The translations under genes were made by a program, and so were the position numbers. The notes under the pieces were generated by a model. That model worked only from the letters and a program-made list of their open reading frames with translations. It did not search any database and had not been told where the DNA came from. From positions 1 to 51,747 of the forward strand of contig JAOZLL010000009.1 of the NCBI GenBank assembly GCA_029934835.1: DNA of 51,747 bases. The letters run 5' to 3'. Within the stretch, counting starts at the first letter, position 1. Each line of letters starts with the position of its first letter. Shown one piece after another: positions 35,092-44,014 of the stretch. Origin of the DNA: Flavobacteriaceae bacterium. Its GTDB lineage: Bacteria > Bacteroidota > Bacteroidia > Flavobacteriales > Flavobacteriaceae.

Positions 35092-36546
35092 TTGCTAAGA
35101 CAATCCTTACAATATAAACTTCAACAGAAGCTTTCACCACAACAGATTCAGTTAATGAAATTGATTCAGTTACCCACGATGGCTTTTGAACAACGTGTTA
35201 AACAAGAAATTGAAGAAAATATCGCTTTAGATACTGGGAAAGAGGAGAAAGAAAATGAAGATGAATTATACGATAATACGCAAGATATTGAGTCAAACGA
35301 TGCAAACGAAGATGATTTTAATGTAGATGATTACCTGAGTGACGATAATATTCCAGAATATAGCACACGAGCAAATAATTATTCAGATGATGATGAAAAT
35401 CGTGATATTCCCTATGCTGCGGGAAAAAGCTTTCATCAACATTTAAAAAGTCAATTAAATACTTTTAGATTAAACGATCAGCAGTATTTGGTTGCTGAAT
35501 TTTTAGTCGGTAGTATCGATGATAGCGGTTATATTAGAGAAGGTCTTGAAGATATTGTTGATGATTTAGCTTTTACTCAAAATGTAATGACTTCACCAGA
35601 GGAAGTAGATGTTTTGCTTAAAACAGTTATTCATGAATTAGATCCCGCAGGTGTAGGAGCCCGAGATTTACAAGAATCCCTGCTTATTCAACTTAAAAGA
35701 AAAAAACAAAAACCAGCAAGACTTTTGGCTATTCAAATTCTTGATAAGTCATTTGAGTATTTTGTAAAAAAACATTATAAAAAAATACTTCACAAGTATG
35801 ATATAAGTGAAGAACAACTTAAAAAAGTAATAAAAGAAATTGAGAAATTGAATCCCAAGCCTGGAGGTTCGTATGCTGGAAACAATAAAATTGCAGAACA
35901 AATTATACCTGATTTTACCATTAGAATTATTGAAGGGGAATTAGAGTTGACTTTGAATTCTAGAAATGCACCTGAAATGCATATTTCTTCTACCTATAAC
36001 AATATGTTAAGGGGTTATAAGGAGAGCAAAGAAAAATCAAAATCTCAAAAAGATGCGGTACAGTTTATCAAACAAAAATTAGATGCTGCAAAATGGTTTA
36101 TAGATGCAGTAAGACAACGTCAACAGACTCTATTAGTAACCATGAGTTGCATTATGAATCATCAAAAAGAATTTTTTCTAACAGGAGATATCTTAAATCT
36201 AAAACCAATGATTCTCAAAGATATTGCCGATGAAATTGAGATGGATGTTTCTACGGTTTCTCGGGTAGCTAATAGCAAATATGTTAGCACACCTTATGGT
36301 ACTAAACTAATAAAAGAATTTTTTTCAGAATCTATGAAAAATACTGCAGGTGAAGATGTTTCAACAAGAGAGATTAAGAAAATATTAGAAGTAATTATTT
36401 CTGAAGAAGATAAAAAGAAACCATTAACAGATGAAAAGTTAGCTAGTTTATTAAAAGTAAAAGGCTATCCAATAGCACGAAGAACAGTGGCAAAGTACCG
36501 AGAACAACTTGATTTGCCTGTGGCTCGATTGCGAAAAGTTCTCTAA
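35092..36546 (+). CDS. rpoN: RNA polymerase sigma-54 factor
   Basis: A 484-residue sigma-54. Region I, the activator-interacting domain, is the Gln-rich SLQYKLQQKLSPQQIQLMKL (about 5-24). It is followed by an acidic linker (about 50-110, for example DDYLSDDNIPEY), the core-binding region (about 115-290) and the C-terminal RpoN box ARRTVAKYRE (about 463-472). The start is the TTG at 35092: an in-frame TAA lies at 35077-35079 and the sequence MLRQSLQYKLQQ starts like other RpoN proteins. In-frame ATT and ATA codons just upstream are less likely. It needs an activator ATPase, none of which is in this window. Confidence 0.95.
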   Translation: MLRQSLQYKLQQKLSPQQIQLMKLIQLPTMAFEQRVKQEIEENIALDTGKEEKENEDELYDNTQDIESNDANEDDFNVDDYLSDDNIPEYSTRANNYSDDDENRDIPYAAGKSFHQHLKSQLNTFRLNDQQYLVAEFLVGSIDDSGYIREGLEDIVDDLAFTQNVMTSPEEVDVLLKTVIHELDPAGVGARDLQESLLIQLKRKKQKPARLLAIQILDKSFEYFVKKHYKKILHKYDISEEQLKKVIKEIEKLNPKPGGSYAGNNKIAEQIIPDFTIRIIEGELELTLNSRNAPEMHISSTYNNMLRGYKESKEKSKSQKDAVQFIKQKLDAAKWFIDAVRQRQQTLLVTMSCIMNHQKEFFLTGDILNLKPMILKDIADEIEMDVSTVSRVANSKYVSTPYGTKLIKEFFSESMKNTAGEDVSTREIKKILEVIISEEDKKKPLTDEKLASLLKVKGYPIARRTVAKYREQLDLPVARLRKVL

Positions 36547-36682
36547 TTTATAAACTACTCTTATTTCTTTTCACCGATTTATATCATCCTTTTTTCATCC
36601 TATACTGTTTCCGTTTATAGGAAGTGTTTTCTATTTATTTTCGATACCAAGATTTATTTCAAATAGATATAAACTCACCATA

Positions 36683-37171
36683 TTGTTGCTTGTCTTTGTT
36701 GGAACCTATCTTTTACCAATTTTACTATTGTTTTTATTAAAACGGCTAAAAATGATTCATTCATTTCACCTGAGTAGTATTGAAGAAAGAAAATTTCCGT
36801 TGTTACTTTTCGCTTTCCTTGCAATAGTCATTGGTAGGATGTTATTTAAATTGGTTTTAGTAAATGATTTAGCCATTTATTTTATTGCAGGAGGCTTTTC
36901 CATGCTTTTGGCTTACTGGTTTTTGTGGTTAAAGATAAAAGTAAGTATTCACACCATTGGAGTAGGCGGGTTAATTGGTTTTATTATTCAGATGAGTATG
37001 ATATTTTATCAGAATTATTTGATTATTCTCGCTTTACTATTTGTTCTTTTCGGTGTTGTTGCCAACGCACGATTAAAGTTAAAAGCACATAGTTTTAGAG
37101 AAGTATTATGGGGACTCATTTTTGGAATAATTCCGCAGTTGTTTATACCATTTATCTATCAAAATATATAG
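36683..37171 (+). CDS. Membrane protein, N-terminus uncertain
   Basis: A 162-residue hydrophobic protein (about five to six membrane helices, for example VFVGTYLLPILLLFLLKRL and FLAIVIGRMLFKLVLVNDL) with no named family that I can fix. The first usable codon is a TTG at 36683, but the frame remains open upstream to 36554, just after a stop next to the rpoN end. The upstream translation (HPILFPFIGSVFYLF and the following IPRFISNRYKLTI) is also membrane-like and looks like real protein. A non-canonical start (ATT at 36563) or lost start codon is plausible. It overlaps the convergent PorT-like gene by 13 bases. Confidence 0.7.
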   Translation: MLLVFVGTYLLPILLLFLLKRLKMIHSFHLSSIEERKFPLLLFAFLAIVIGRMLFKLVLVNDLAIYFIAGGFSMLLAYWFLWLKIKVSIHTIGVGGLIGFIIQMSMIFYQNYLIILALLFVLFGVVANARLKLKAHSFREVLWGLIFGIIPQLFIPFIYQNI

Positions 37172-37854
37172 AATTGTAAACCAATTTTGAAAGTTCTTAA
37201 TTCGTTAACATTTAGTCCATCATAATTAGGTGCATTTTCAAACAGATTATTTAGGTTGTAAAATGTATAAAAATTAAAAGTACTATAACCAAAAGATATT
37301 TGTGGACCATATTGCCATCGGGCTTGATAGGGAATAGAATTATTTTTAATAAGTTCATCAGTTCCATCGATGGTATCCTCATAAAGACTTTTTGAGGCAA
37401 AAACATAAGAAATTTTTCCTCCGATATAAATTCTCCAAAATTTATAAACTGTTGGGGTTGATGTGATGCGAAAACGAATTTCTATTGGTAGTTCTATAAC
37501 ATGAGTTTCAAATTTGTTTTTTCCTTCTGAACCTAGGTCAACTAGTGAAAATTCATTTGCTTGATTTGATATTTTAAGATTTTGATTAAACTTATTATAG
37601 CCATAACCGAGACCGATACCTAAAGAAAAAGATCCCTTGTTGTTTAATGGAATATCTTTTATAAAGCCCATTTGATATCCAATTGATAAACCTCTTTGCT
37701 CTAAACCTGCTGGTTTGTTGTTTAGAATATTATAGGTAATACCCATATAAAGTTGGTCTTCAAAATATTTTTTGCCAACTAAAAGGTTATCTTGGCTAAA
37801 GGATGGGATAGAGTAGATAAAAAATAAACCGAGAAGAAAAAAAAGTTGCTTCAT
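37159..37854 (-). CDS. PorT-like outer-membrane beta-barrel protein
   Basis: A 231-residue protein from the ATG at 37852-37854; a GTG in frame at 37872 would lie in the upstream terminator hairpin. The signal peptide is MKQLFFLLGLFFIYSIPSFSQ. The rest has alternating barrel strands (LYMGITYNILNN, SIGYQMGF, FSLGIGLGYGYNKFNQNL) and a C-terminal FKIGLQFYIF strand with the terminal aromatic residue of outer-membrane proteins. The pattern resembles PorT-family proteins, some of which act in T9SS; the assignment is uncertain. Confidence 0.75.
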   Translation of the reverse strand: MKQLFFLLGLFFIYSIPSFSQDNLLVGKKYFEDQLYMGITYNILNNKPAGLEQRGLSIGYQMGFIKDIPLNNKGSFSLGIGLGYGYNKFNQNLKISNQANEFSLVDLGSEGKNKFETHVIELPIEIRFRITSTPTVYKFWRIYIGGKISYVFASKSLYEDTIDGTDELIKNNSIPYQARWQYGPQISFGYSTFNFYTFYNLNNLFENAPNYDGLNVNELRTFKIGLQFYIF

Positions 37855-37860
37855 AATAAA

Positions 37861-37886
37861 AAAGGCAACCACAGAGGATTGCCTTT
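37861..37886 (-). terminator. Terminator of the ExbB-ExbD operon, abutting the PorT-like start
   Basis: AAAGGCAA / TTGCCTTT stem with a 10-base loop and six T after it on the minus strand. The T run ends only four bases before the start codon of the PorT-like gene. Confidence 0.8.
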
Positions 37887-37924
37887 ATATAAAATTTACT
37901 ATTTAAATTAAGTATTAATTCTAA

Positions 37925-38380
37925 TTAATCATTTCTTGGAGTAGCTGCATAACTAATTTTTAATGCATCTATCTCGCGTAGTTCTCTTTTAATATCTGCA
38001 ATAGTTCCAACTTTTGAGTTTTTATCAGCTTTAAATAAAGTAGTCATAAAAGGAACTTCTTCTTCTAATAGTTTTTCTCTATTGGCAAAAATAAAGTTAC
38101 GTACATCACTTACACGAGCAATCTTATCGTTTAATTGAATAACATCACCTTTATTAGTTGCATCCATAGATTTACCTACATAAACTGTACTTACTAAATT
38201 TTTGTGTTCTAACTTTTTAGTATTGTGTGCATCTGGTAAAGTAGGCTGAATAATCTTTAACTCTGTTTCACGCATAGTTGTCGATACCATAAAAAAGAAT
38301 AGTAGCATGAAAACAATATCAGGTAAAGAAGCCGTAGAAATAGGCGGCAAGCCCTTTTTTTGTTTTTTAAATTTTGACAT
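37925..38380 (-). CDS. ExbD/TolR-family biopolymer transport protein (second)
   Basis: A 151-residue ExbD/TolR family protein. The N-terminal TM (about 20-36) contains the functionally important Asp in SLPDIVFMLLFFFMV (D21). The periplasmic part has the family's VYVGKSM-type strands. It is the last gene of a four-gene minus-strand operon (ExbB, membrane protein, ExbD, ExbD), 15 bases after the first ExbD. ExbB/ExbD motors energise TonB-type transducers; a TonB-family protein lies elsewhere in the window (9744). Confidence 0.92.
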   Translation of the reverse strand: MSKFKKQKKGLPPISTASLPDIVFMLLFFFMVSTTMRETELKIIQPTLPDAHNTKKLEHKNLVSTVYVGKSMDATNKGDVIQLNDKIARVSDVRNFIFANREKLLEEEVPFMTTLFKADKNSKVGTIADIKRELREIDALKISYAATPRND

Positions 38381-38395
38381 CTTTAATTCTATTTT

Positions 38396-39010
38396 TTAGT
38401 TTTCAGTTGGTTCAACTTCAGAGATAATCTCAGGATACAAATCTTTGATCGTTTTTATCTTATCCTTTAACTTTTGAGATTTATCACTTTTTTGTTGTTT
38501 GATCAGTGCTTCATAGGATTTCCCATAACGTTCCATAGAAACTCGATTTCTAAGTACGGTATAAGCTTGTCCCAATGCATCATGAATAGCAATAAATGCA
38601 CCATATGAAGTTCCCCTATCACTCTTTAAAGAAATAATAGCTTTGTTTGGATGGTCGGATGAGCTCGGATCTTTAGCACCTTTACAATAAGTGCATGTTC
38701 CAACACCTTTATTACCTTCACGAGCACCGTTATCAATAAAATCAATAGCTATTTGTTTTATTTCTTTTACATCAACTCGTTGATTTCCCTCAACTAATAA
38801 AGCATCATTACGATTAATTGCAATTTGCAAAACGTTACGATCTTTAATTATTGGAGGTTTTGGAGCGTTAGGTGGTTGTTTCTGTGGTAATTTACGTGCA
38901 ATTCCTCCATCAACTTCCATTGTGGTTGCCACTAAAAAGAAAATAAGAAGCAAGAAGGCAATATCTGCCATAGACCCTGCATTAATTTCTGGTAAGACTC
39001 TTCTTGCCAT
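38396..39010 (-). CDS. ExbD/TolR-family protein with periplasmic CxxC
   Basis: A 204-residue ExbD/TolR family protein, longer than usual. The TM with the conserved Asp is SMADIAFLLLIFFLV (D16). A Pro-rich linker (QKQPPNAPKPP, 44-53) follows. In the periplasmic part an insert carries GTCTYCKG (Cys106 and Cys109), and a basic C-terminal tail follows (KSDKSQKLKDKIKTIKD). The CxxC is not needed by ordinary ExbD and could be a disulphide or metal site; cause unknown. It is the third gene of the operon, six bases after the membrane protein. Confidence 0.92.
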   Translation of the reverse strand: MARRVLPEINAGSMADIAFLLLIFFLVATTMEVDGGIARKLPQKQPPNAPKPPIIKDRNVLQIAINRNDALLVEGNQRVDVKEIKQIAIDFIDNGAREGNKGVGTCTYCKGAKDPSSSDHPNKAIISLKSDRGTSYGAFIAIHDALGQAYTVLRNRVSMERYGKSYEALIKQQKSDKSQKLKDKIKTIKDLYPEIISEVEPTEN

Positions 39011-39016
39011 AATAAA

Positions 39017-39442
39017 TTATTTTATAAGGTTTTTAACCATGTCAAATAAAAATAAAACACCACCCACAAATAGTAGGATAAAACTATAATTAATTGCTGT
39101 TCCAACCCATTTTGAGGTGCTACCTTCACTTCCTTCAAAAACTTTGTTAGAAGCATCATAAACAGCTTCAGAACCTGCCATGAAATAAGCAGCTGCTAAT
39201 ACAACTCCTAATATGGCCAGATACATAAGTGTTTTTTTAAGTAAGGCTGGTTTTTTAAACATATTAAGCATTGGGAAAACAACAGCTAAAGCTGCTGTAA
39301 TAATCAATAAGGCTATTGCATAGCTAACATATCTTCCTACTGCAGCATCACCACCTTCTATCGAAGTTCCATAAAAGATTGCTCCTAGTACGGCAAGTAC
39401 TAGGGTAACAATCATCAATATTTTTGATAAACTCTTATTCAT
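39017..39442 (-). CDS. Four-helix membrane protein of the ExbB operon
   Basis: A 141-residue protein with four hydrophobic segments at about 10-26, 38-57, 70-88 and 115-135, and no recognised domain. Its place between ExbB and the two ExbD genes, with small spacers (21 and 6 bases), suggests a motor-associated component. Also seen in other Flavobacteriaceae gene orders as far as I recall, but not checked here. Confidence 0.8.
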   Translation of the reverse strand: MNKSLSKILMIVTLVLAVLGAIFYGTSIEGGDAAVGRYVSYAIALLIITAALAVVFPMLNMFKKPALLKKTLMYLAILGVVLAAAYFMAGSEAVYDASNKVFEGSEGSTSKWVGTAINYSFILLFVGGVLFLFDMVKNLIK

Positions 39443-39463
39443 AATGAATATATTTAAAGGTGA

Positions 39464-40207
39464 TTATTTTTTTCTAACTAAAATATCAATCAATTGGATT
39501 GATGCATCTTCCATATTGTTAACGATACTGTCAACTTTCGAAATAATATAGTTATAAAAAATTTGAAGGATAATTGCTACGATTAAACCAAATACAGTTG
39601 TTAAAAGTGCAATTTTAATACCACCAGCAACTGTTGCAGGTGACATAACACCTGATTTTTGAATATTATCAAAGGCAGAAATCATACCGATTACTGTTCC
39701 CATGAAACCAAGCATTGGTGCTAAGGCGATAAATAAAGATAACCAAGAAATATTTTTCTCTAATAATCCCATTTGTACACCACCATAACCAACAACGGCT
39801 TTTTCTACGTTGTCAATACCTTCATCAACACGGTCTAAACCTTGGTAGAAAATCGAGGCAACAGGACCTTTTGTATTTCTACATAATTCTTTTGCTGCTT
39901 CTACACCACCTGATTCTATAGCATCTTCTACATTTGCTACTAATTTTTTAGTATTAGTGGTTGACATGTTTAGGTAAATAATTCTTTCAATAGCAATGGC
40001 TAATCCTAAGATTAATGTAAGTAAAACAATACCCATAAAGAAAGGTCCTCCTTCTATCATACGTTGTTTTAGCTCTTGACGGAAAGATACTGGAGCATCA
40101 TCAGATGCTACTTGTTCTGTTGTTGTTTCTTCTTGAGCGTAAGTGCTTTGGCTTGTGCCAAAAAATAATAATCCTGTGATTGCCAAGATTGTAAATACTT
40201 TTTTCAT
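39464..40207 (-). CDS. exbB: MotA/TolQ/ExbB-family proton channel
   Basis: A 247-residue protein with an N-terminal signal-like segment (about 1-25, ending TYAQ) and an acidic stretch, then TM1 (about 57-75, FMGIVLLTLILGLAIAIER). The C-terminal MotA/TolQ/ExbB domain has LEKNISWLSLFIALAPMLGFMGTVIGM, GGIKIALLTTVFGLIVAI and an elongated tail. It energises ExbD in the same operon using the proton gradient. A probable promoter is TATCTTTA at 40242-40249. Confidence 0.93.
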   Translation of the reverse strand: MKKVFTILAITGLLFFGTSQSTYAQEETTTEQVASDDAPVSFRQELKQRMIEGGPFFMGIVLLTLILGLAIAIERIIYLNMSTTNTKKLVANVEDAIESGGVEAAKELCRNTKGPVASIFYQGLDRVDEGIDNVEKAVVGYGGVQMGLLEKNISWLSLFIALAPMLGFMGTVIGMISAFDNIQKSGVMSPATVAGGIKIALLTTVFGLIVAIILQIFYNYIISKVDSIVNNMEDASIQLIDILVRKK

Positions 40208-40515
40208 CGTAATAGTAAATTTAAAATTAGTTTTAAAGGGATAAAGATAGAATATTTTTTTGAATCCGAAAATATTAGAACAGCATAATTTGTATTAAAT
40301 AGCTGTTCTGTATGCCGAGAACAAAGTTTATGATATGAATAAGAATAAGTGAATCAAGATGTTATCAGTTCAACAAATACCAAAATTTTTAGAAATGAAA
40401 GTTGTATTAGCAAAACCAATCAATAGGTATAATATTATCAAACAAAAAGGTCTTAACGTTTTAAACGAAAAGACCTTTTTATTAATTATTAATCTTAGCG
40501 GTTTATGAAATCATT
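40208..40515. other. Intergenic region upstream of exbB
   Basis: About 300 bases. The exbB-proximal end has a probable -7 box (TATCTTTA, 40242-40249, minus strand). The gapA-proximal end holds a terminator (40444-40480). I see nothing recognisable between 40250 and 40440; the short open frame that runs into the terminator is not supported. Confidence 0.6.
40444..40480 (-). terminator. Intrinsic terminator of gapA
   Basis: An 11-bp stem AAAAAGGTCTT / AAGACCTTTTT, with additional inner pairing, lies 36 bases past the gapA stop on the minus strand and ends in T residues. Confidence 0.85.
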
Positions 40516-41508
40516 TTATAATGAAGCAGCATAAACTAAAAGTTCTACAATTTTGGTAGCATAACCATATTCGTTATCATACCAAGAAATTACTTTAAAG
40601 AATTTATCATTTAATTCTAATCCAGCTCCCGCATCAAAAACTGATGTATGTGTTTCGCCAATAAAATCGGCAGAAACTACTTCTTCATCAGTATATGCTA
40701 AAATTCCTTTTAACTCACCATCGGCAGCTTCTTTCATTTTTGTTTTTATTTCTTCATAGCTTGTTGCTTTATTCAACTTAACGGTTAAATCAACGATGGA
40801 TACATCAGCAGAAGGTATACGCATTGCCATACCAGTAATTTTACCATTTAATGCAGGGATTACTTTACCAACTGCTTTTGCAGCTCCTGTACTAGTTGGT
40901 ATAATATTACCAAATACTGAACGTCCGCGTCTCCAGTTTCCTGCAGGTGCATCTACGGCTTTTTGACCTGAAGTTGCTGCATGAATTGTTGTCATTAAGG
41001 CCTCTTCTATTCCAAAATTATCATGTAATACTTTAGCGATAGGTGCTAAACAGTTTGTAGTACAAGACGCATTTGAGAATATAGTTGTTTCAGCTTTTAA
41101 TTCTTTATTATTTACGCCCATAACATACATAGGTGTATCATCTTTAGGTGGTGCAGAAAGAATTACTTTTTTTGCTCCAGCTTTAATGTGTTTTCCTGCT
41201 AATTCTTTAGTTAAGAAAAATCCAGTTGCTTCGATGATATATTCTGCACCAGCTGCACCCCAATTAATATCTTCTGGGTTACGTTCTGCTGTGATTCTAA
41301 CATCCATACCATTTACGATCAACATACCATCTTTTACGCTTACATCTCCATCGAAACGACCGTGAACGGTGTCATATTTTAATAAATAGGCTAAATACTC
41401 TACATCTAATAAATCATTGATGGCTACGACATCAATATTTCTCTTAATGGCTTCGCGAAAAGCTAATCGACCAATTCGTCCAAAACCGTTTATTCCTAAT
41501 TTAATCAT
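40516..41508 (-). CDS. gapA: Glyceraldehyde-3-phosphate dehydrogenase
   Basis: A 330-residue glycolytic GAPDH with the Rossmann start [10 protein letters not shown], Asp32 in NDL (favouring NAD+), the catalytic Cys149 in [12 protein letters not shown] and the [11 protein letters not shown] histidine region. The C-terminus ends with the family's [16 protein letters not shown]. It follows pfkA by 34 bases in a two-gene operon and ends in a terminator. Confidence 0.97.
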   Translation of the reverse strand: MIKLGINGFGRIGRLAFREAIKRNIDVVAINDLLDVEYLAYLLKYDTVHGRFDGDVSVKDGMLIVNGMDVRITAERNPEDINWGAAGAEYIIEATGFFLTKELAGKHIKAGAKKVILSAPPKDDTPMYVMGVNNKELKAETTIFSNASCTTNCLAPIAKVLHDNFGIEEALMTTIHAATSGQKAVDAPAGNWRRGRSVFGNIIPTSTGAAKAVGKVIPALNGKITGMAMRIPSADVSIVDLTVKLNKATSYEEIKTKMKEAADGELKGILAYTDEEVVSADFIGETHTSVFDAGAGLELNDKFFKVISWYDNEYGYATKIVELLVYAASL

Positions 41509-41542
41509 TATATATTACTTTAAATTAATTATTCTTTATTAT

Positions 41543-42529
41543 TTAAATTGACATGATATCAGATACCCGAATCAATTCTTTATTTACTGTGTGATGTCCT
41601 TTTATGGCTTTTTCTAAATCTGTAGTGCCAATTTTGTTATCATTAATATTTACCATTAAGTTAGATTTACCATCTAACAATAGTTCAATTGCTTTTAATC
41701 CCATTCTACTTGCTAAGACACGATCAAAACAAGATGGTGAACCACCACGTTGCATATGTCCTAAAACAGATACACGTACTTCGTATTCAGGCATATTATC
41801 CTCGACATAATGTGCTAGTTCAAAGACATTGTCACCAGTTCTGTCACCTTCAGCTACCACTACGATGCTGGATGATTTTCCTGAACGTTTACTACGTTTT
41901 AAGGATTCTAACATTCTTTCTAATCCCATATCTTCCTCAGGGATTAAGATTTCCTCAGCACCAGCACCAACACCTGCGTTTAAAGCTATGAAACCAGCAT
42001 CTCTACCCATTACTTCAACAAAGAATAATCGATTATGTGAACTTGCCGTATCTCTTATTTTATCAATAACTTCAACAACTGTATTTAATGCGGTATCGTA
42101 ACCTACTGTAAAAGATGTTCCAAAGATGTCATTATCAATGGTTCCTGGAATACCCACAATAGGAAATCCAAATTCTTTATTAAAAACCATACCACCTGTA
42201 AAAGTACCATCACCACCGATGACTACTACGGCATCAATTTCTGCTTTGAGTAATTGTTCGTGTGCTTTCTTGCGACCTTCTTCAGTTCTAAATTCATCTG
42301 AACGTGCTGATTTTAAGATAGTTCCGCCTTTATTGATAATACCACTTACACTACGTGCATCAAGTGGAATAATATCACCTTCTATCATGCCTTGATAACC
42401 TCTATAGATTCCTACACAGTCTATACGGTAGTGTGTACAAGAACGAACCACTGATCGAATTGCAGCATTCATTCCAGGTGAATCTCCTCCAGAAGTCATT
42501 ACTCCTATTTTTTTTATTTTTTTCCCCAT
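41543..42529 (-). CDS. pfkA: ATP-dependent 6-phosphofructokinase
   Basis: A 328-residue group I PFK that makes fructose 1,6-bisphosphate. The ATP-binding GGDGTFTG (105-112) has the Gly that goes with ATP rather than PPi, the active-site GTIDNDI (catalytic Asp132) is present, and the MGRDAGFIAL and GHMQRGGSPS segments follow. It is first of a two-gene operon with gapA. The upstream region contains a TTACTTTG near -7 candidate (42572-42579) and, further up, the LacI-type palindrome at 42595-42610 that it shares with the divergent sugar transporter. Confidence 0.97.
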   Translation of the reverse strand: MGKKIKKIGVMTSGGDSPGMNAAIRSVVRSCTHYRIDCVGIYRGYQGMIEGDIIPLDARSVSGIINKGGTILKSARSDEFRTEEGRKKAHEQLLKAEIDAVVVIGGDGTFTGGMVFNKEFGFPIVGIPGTIDNDIFGTSFTVGYDTALNTVVEVIDKIRDTASSHNRLFFVEVMGRDAGFIALNAGVGAGAEEILIPEEDMGLERMLESLKRSKRSGKSSSIVVVAEGDRTGDNVFELAHYVEDNMPEYEVRVSVLGHMQRGGSPSCFDRVLASRMGLKAIELLLDGKSNLMVNINDNKIGTTDLEKAIKGHHTVNKELIRVSDIMSI

Positions 42530-42594
42530 TTAGTAGTTTAAAGCGTAAAATTAGAACTATTATTTGGTATGCAAAGTAAAACATCAATTTTTAT

Positions 42595-42610
42595 ACGAAA
42601 TCGTTTTCGT
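42595..42610. promoter_or_regulatory. LacI/GalR-type operator palindrome
   Basis: ACGAAATCGTTTTCGT is a 16-base palindrome with a central CG and one symmetric mismatched pair. Even palindromes centred on CG are typical of LacI/GalR-family operators. It lies between the expected -33 region and the -7 box of the sugar transporter, and upstream of the divergent pfkA-gapA operon. No regulator gene is present here. Confidence 0.6.
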
Positions 42611-42611
42611 G

Positions 42612-42619
42612 TATATTTG
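42612..42619 (+). promoter_or_regulatory. -7 box of the FHS sugar transporter
   Basis: TATATTTG is an exact TAnnTTTG match just downstream of the palindrome. A leader of about 60 nt before the ATG at 42685 is implied. Confidence 0.55.
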
Positions 42620-42684
42620 CCGAAAACAACTTCTAATTTAAGGAGTGTTTAAGGTAATTCATCAAAATAAATAACTATTTCAGT

Positions 42685-44013
42685 ATGTCAAACACAGTAA
42701 AAAGTCAACCCATTCAGAACAAAAGCACATTGATTCCCATTATAATAATAGCAGGTTTATTTTTTATTTTTGGATTTGTAACTTGGATAAATGGGGCGCT
42801 AATTCCTTTTATGAAAACGATTAATGAGCTTACGGTTACACAATCTTATTTTGTTGCCTCCGCTTCTTATATTTCATTTGTGGTGATGGCATTACCAGCA
42901 TCTTATATAATTGAAAAAATTGGCTATAGAAAAGGAATGTCTTTAGGTTTAATAGTAATGGCATTAGGTGCATTAGTTTTTATTCCTGCGGCAGGAGCAA
43001 GAACCTATTGGATATTTTTAACTGGAATTTTTATTCAAGGTACGGGAATGACTTTATTACAGACGGCTTCTAATCCTTATATAACTATTCTAGGTCCTAT
43101 GGATAGTGCAGCAAAACGAATTGCTATTATGGGTATAGCAAATAAGGTTGCGGGTGCTTTAGGATCACTAATTTTTGGTGCCTTATTACTTTCAGGTATT
43201 GATGGAATTAAAGAACAACTTAGTACGGTTAGTGAGGCAGAAAAGTCTCAATTATTAGATACAATGGCAGATAGTGTGGTGACACCTTATATTGTTATGG
43301 CATTAGTTTTATTTGTTTTAGGTATTTTGATAAGACGTGCACCACTTCCTCATGTAGAAGCAGAACCAATTGAGGAGTTAGATAATGGGGAAACAGGTAA
43401 AACAAGTATTTTTCAATTTCCACATTTATGGTTAGGTGTTTTGACTCTTTTCGTTTATGTAGGTGCTGAGGTTATTGCTGGTGATACTATTATTGCTTAT
43501 GGTATATCTTTAGGCTTTCCAGTTGCAGAAGCTAAGTTTTTTACTACCTATACTTTAATGGCAATGGTAGCAACTTATGCTTTAGGTGTGTTTTTAATTC
43601 CTAAATATATCAGTCAAGCAGCAGCTTTAAAAGTTAGTGCTGTTTTAGGAATTATATTCACCTTTATTATTGTCTTTACTTCAGGTTTTACTTCTATACT
43701 TTTTGTGGCATTTTTAGGAATTGCAAATGCTTTAGTCTGGCCAGCTGTTTGGCCGTTAACTCTTGAGGGTTTAGGTAAATTTACAAAAACTGCTTCTGCT
43801 TTGTTAATTATGGCAATTGCAGGTGGTGCCATTATACCACCTTTATATGGAAAGTTTGTTGATACTAATAAAATTGATCTAATTGCTCAAGGACTTAGTG
43901 ATGCAGAAGCTACCGCACAAGCAACAACTTCTGGTTATTGGATATTACTTCCTTTGTATCTTATTATTTTGTATTATGCTATTTGGGGTCATAAGTTGGG
44001 GTTGAATAAGTAG
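42685..44013 (+). CDS. FHS-family sugar MFS symporter (FucP/GluP-like)
   Basis: A 442-residue MFS protein with about twelve hydrophobic segments. FHS-family features are FFIFGFVTWINGALIPFMK in TM1 and GTGMTLLQTASNPYITILG in TM4, with AIMGIANKVAGALGSLIFG following. Related proteins import fucose, glucose or galactose with H+. Its location opposite pfkA-gapA and the shared operator suggest a hexose substrate; the exact sugar is not shown. Stop 44013 abuts the convergent LRR gene. Confidence 0.92.
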   Translation: MSNTVKSQPIQNKSTLIPIIIIAGLFFIFGFVTWINGALIPFMKTINELTVTQSYFVASASYISFVVMALPASYIIEKIGYRKGMSLGLIVMALGALVFIPAAGARTYWIFLTGIFIQGTGMTLLQTASNPYITILGPMDSAAKRIAIMGIANKVAGALGSLIFGALLLSGIDGIKEQLSTVSEAEKSQLLDTMADSVVTPYIVMALVLFVLGILIRRAPLPHVEAEPIEELDNGETGKTSIFQFPHLWLGVLTLFVYVGAEVIAGDTIIAYGISLGFPVAEAKFFTTYTLMAMVATYALGVFLIPKYISQAAALKVSAVLGIIFTFIIVFTSGFTSILFVAFLGIANALVWPAVWPLTLEGLGKFTKTASALLIMAIAGGAIIPPLYGKFVDTNKIDLIAQGLSDAEATAQATTSGYWILLPLYLIILYYAIWGHKLGLNK

Positions 44014-44014
44014 G

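Noticed and set aside
40363-40510. 49-codon frame MLSVQQIPKFLEM... upstream of gapA's terminator
   Set aside because: It runs through the terminator hairpin and has no recognisable promoter or conserved sequence that I can show.
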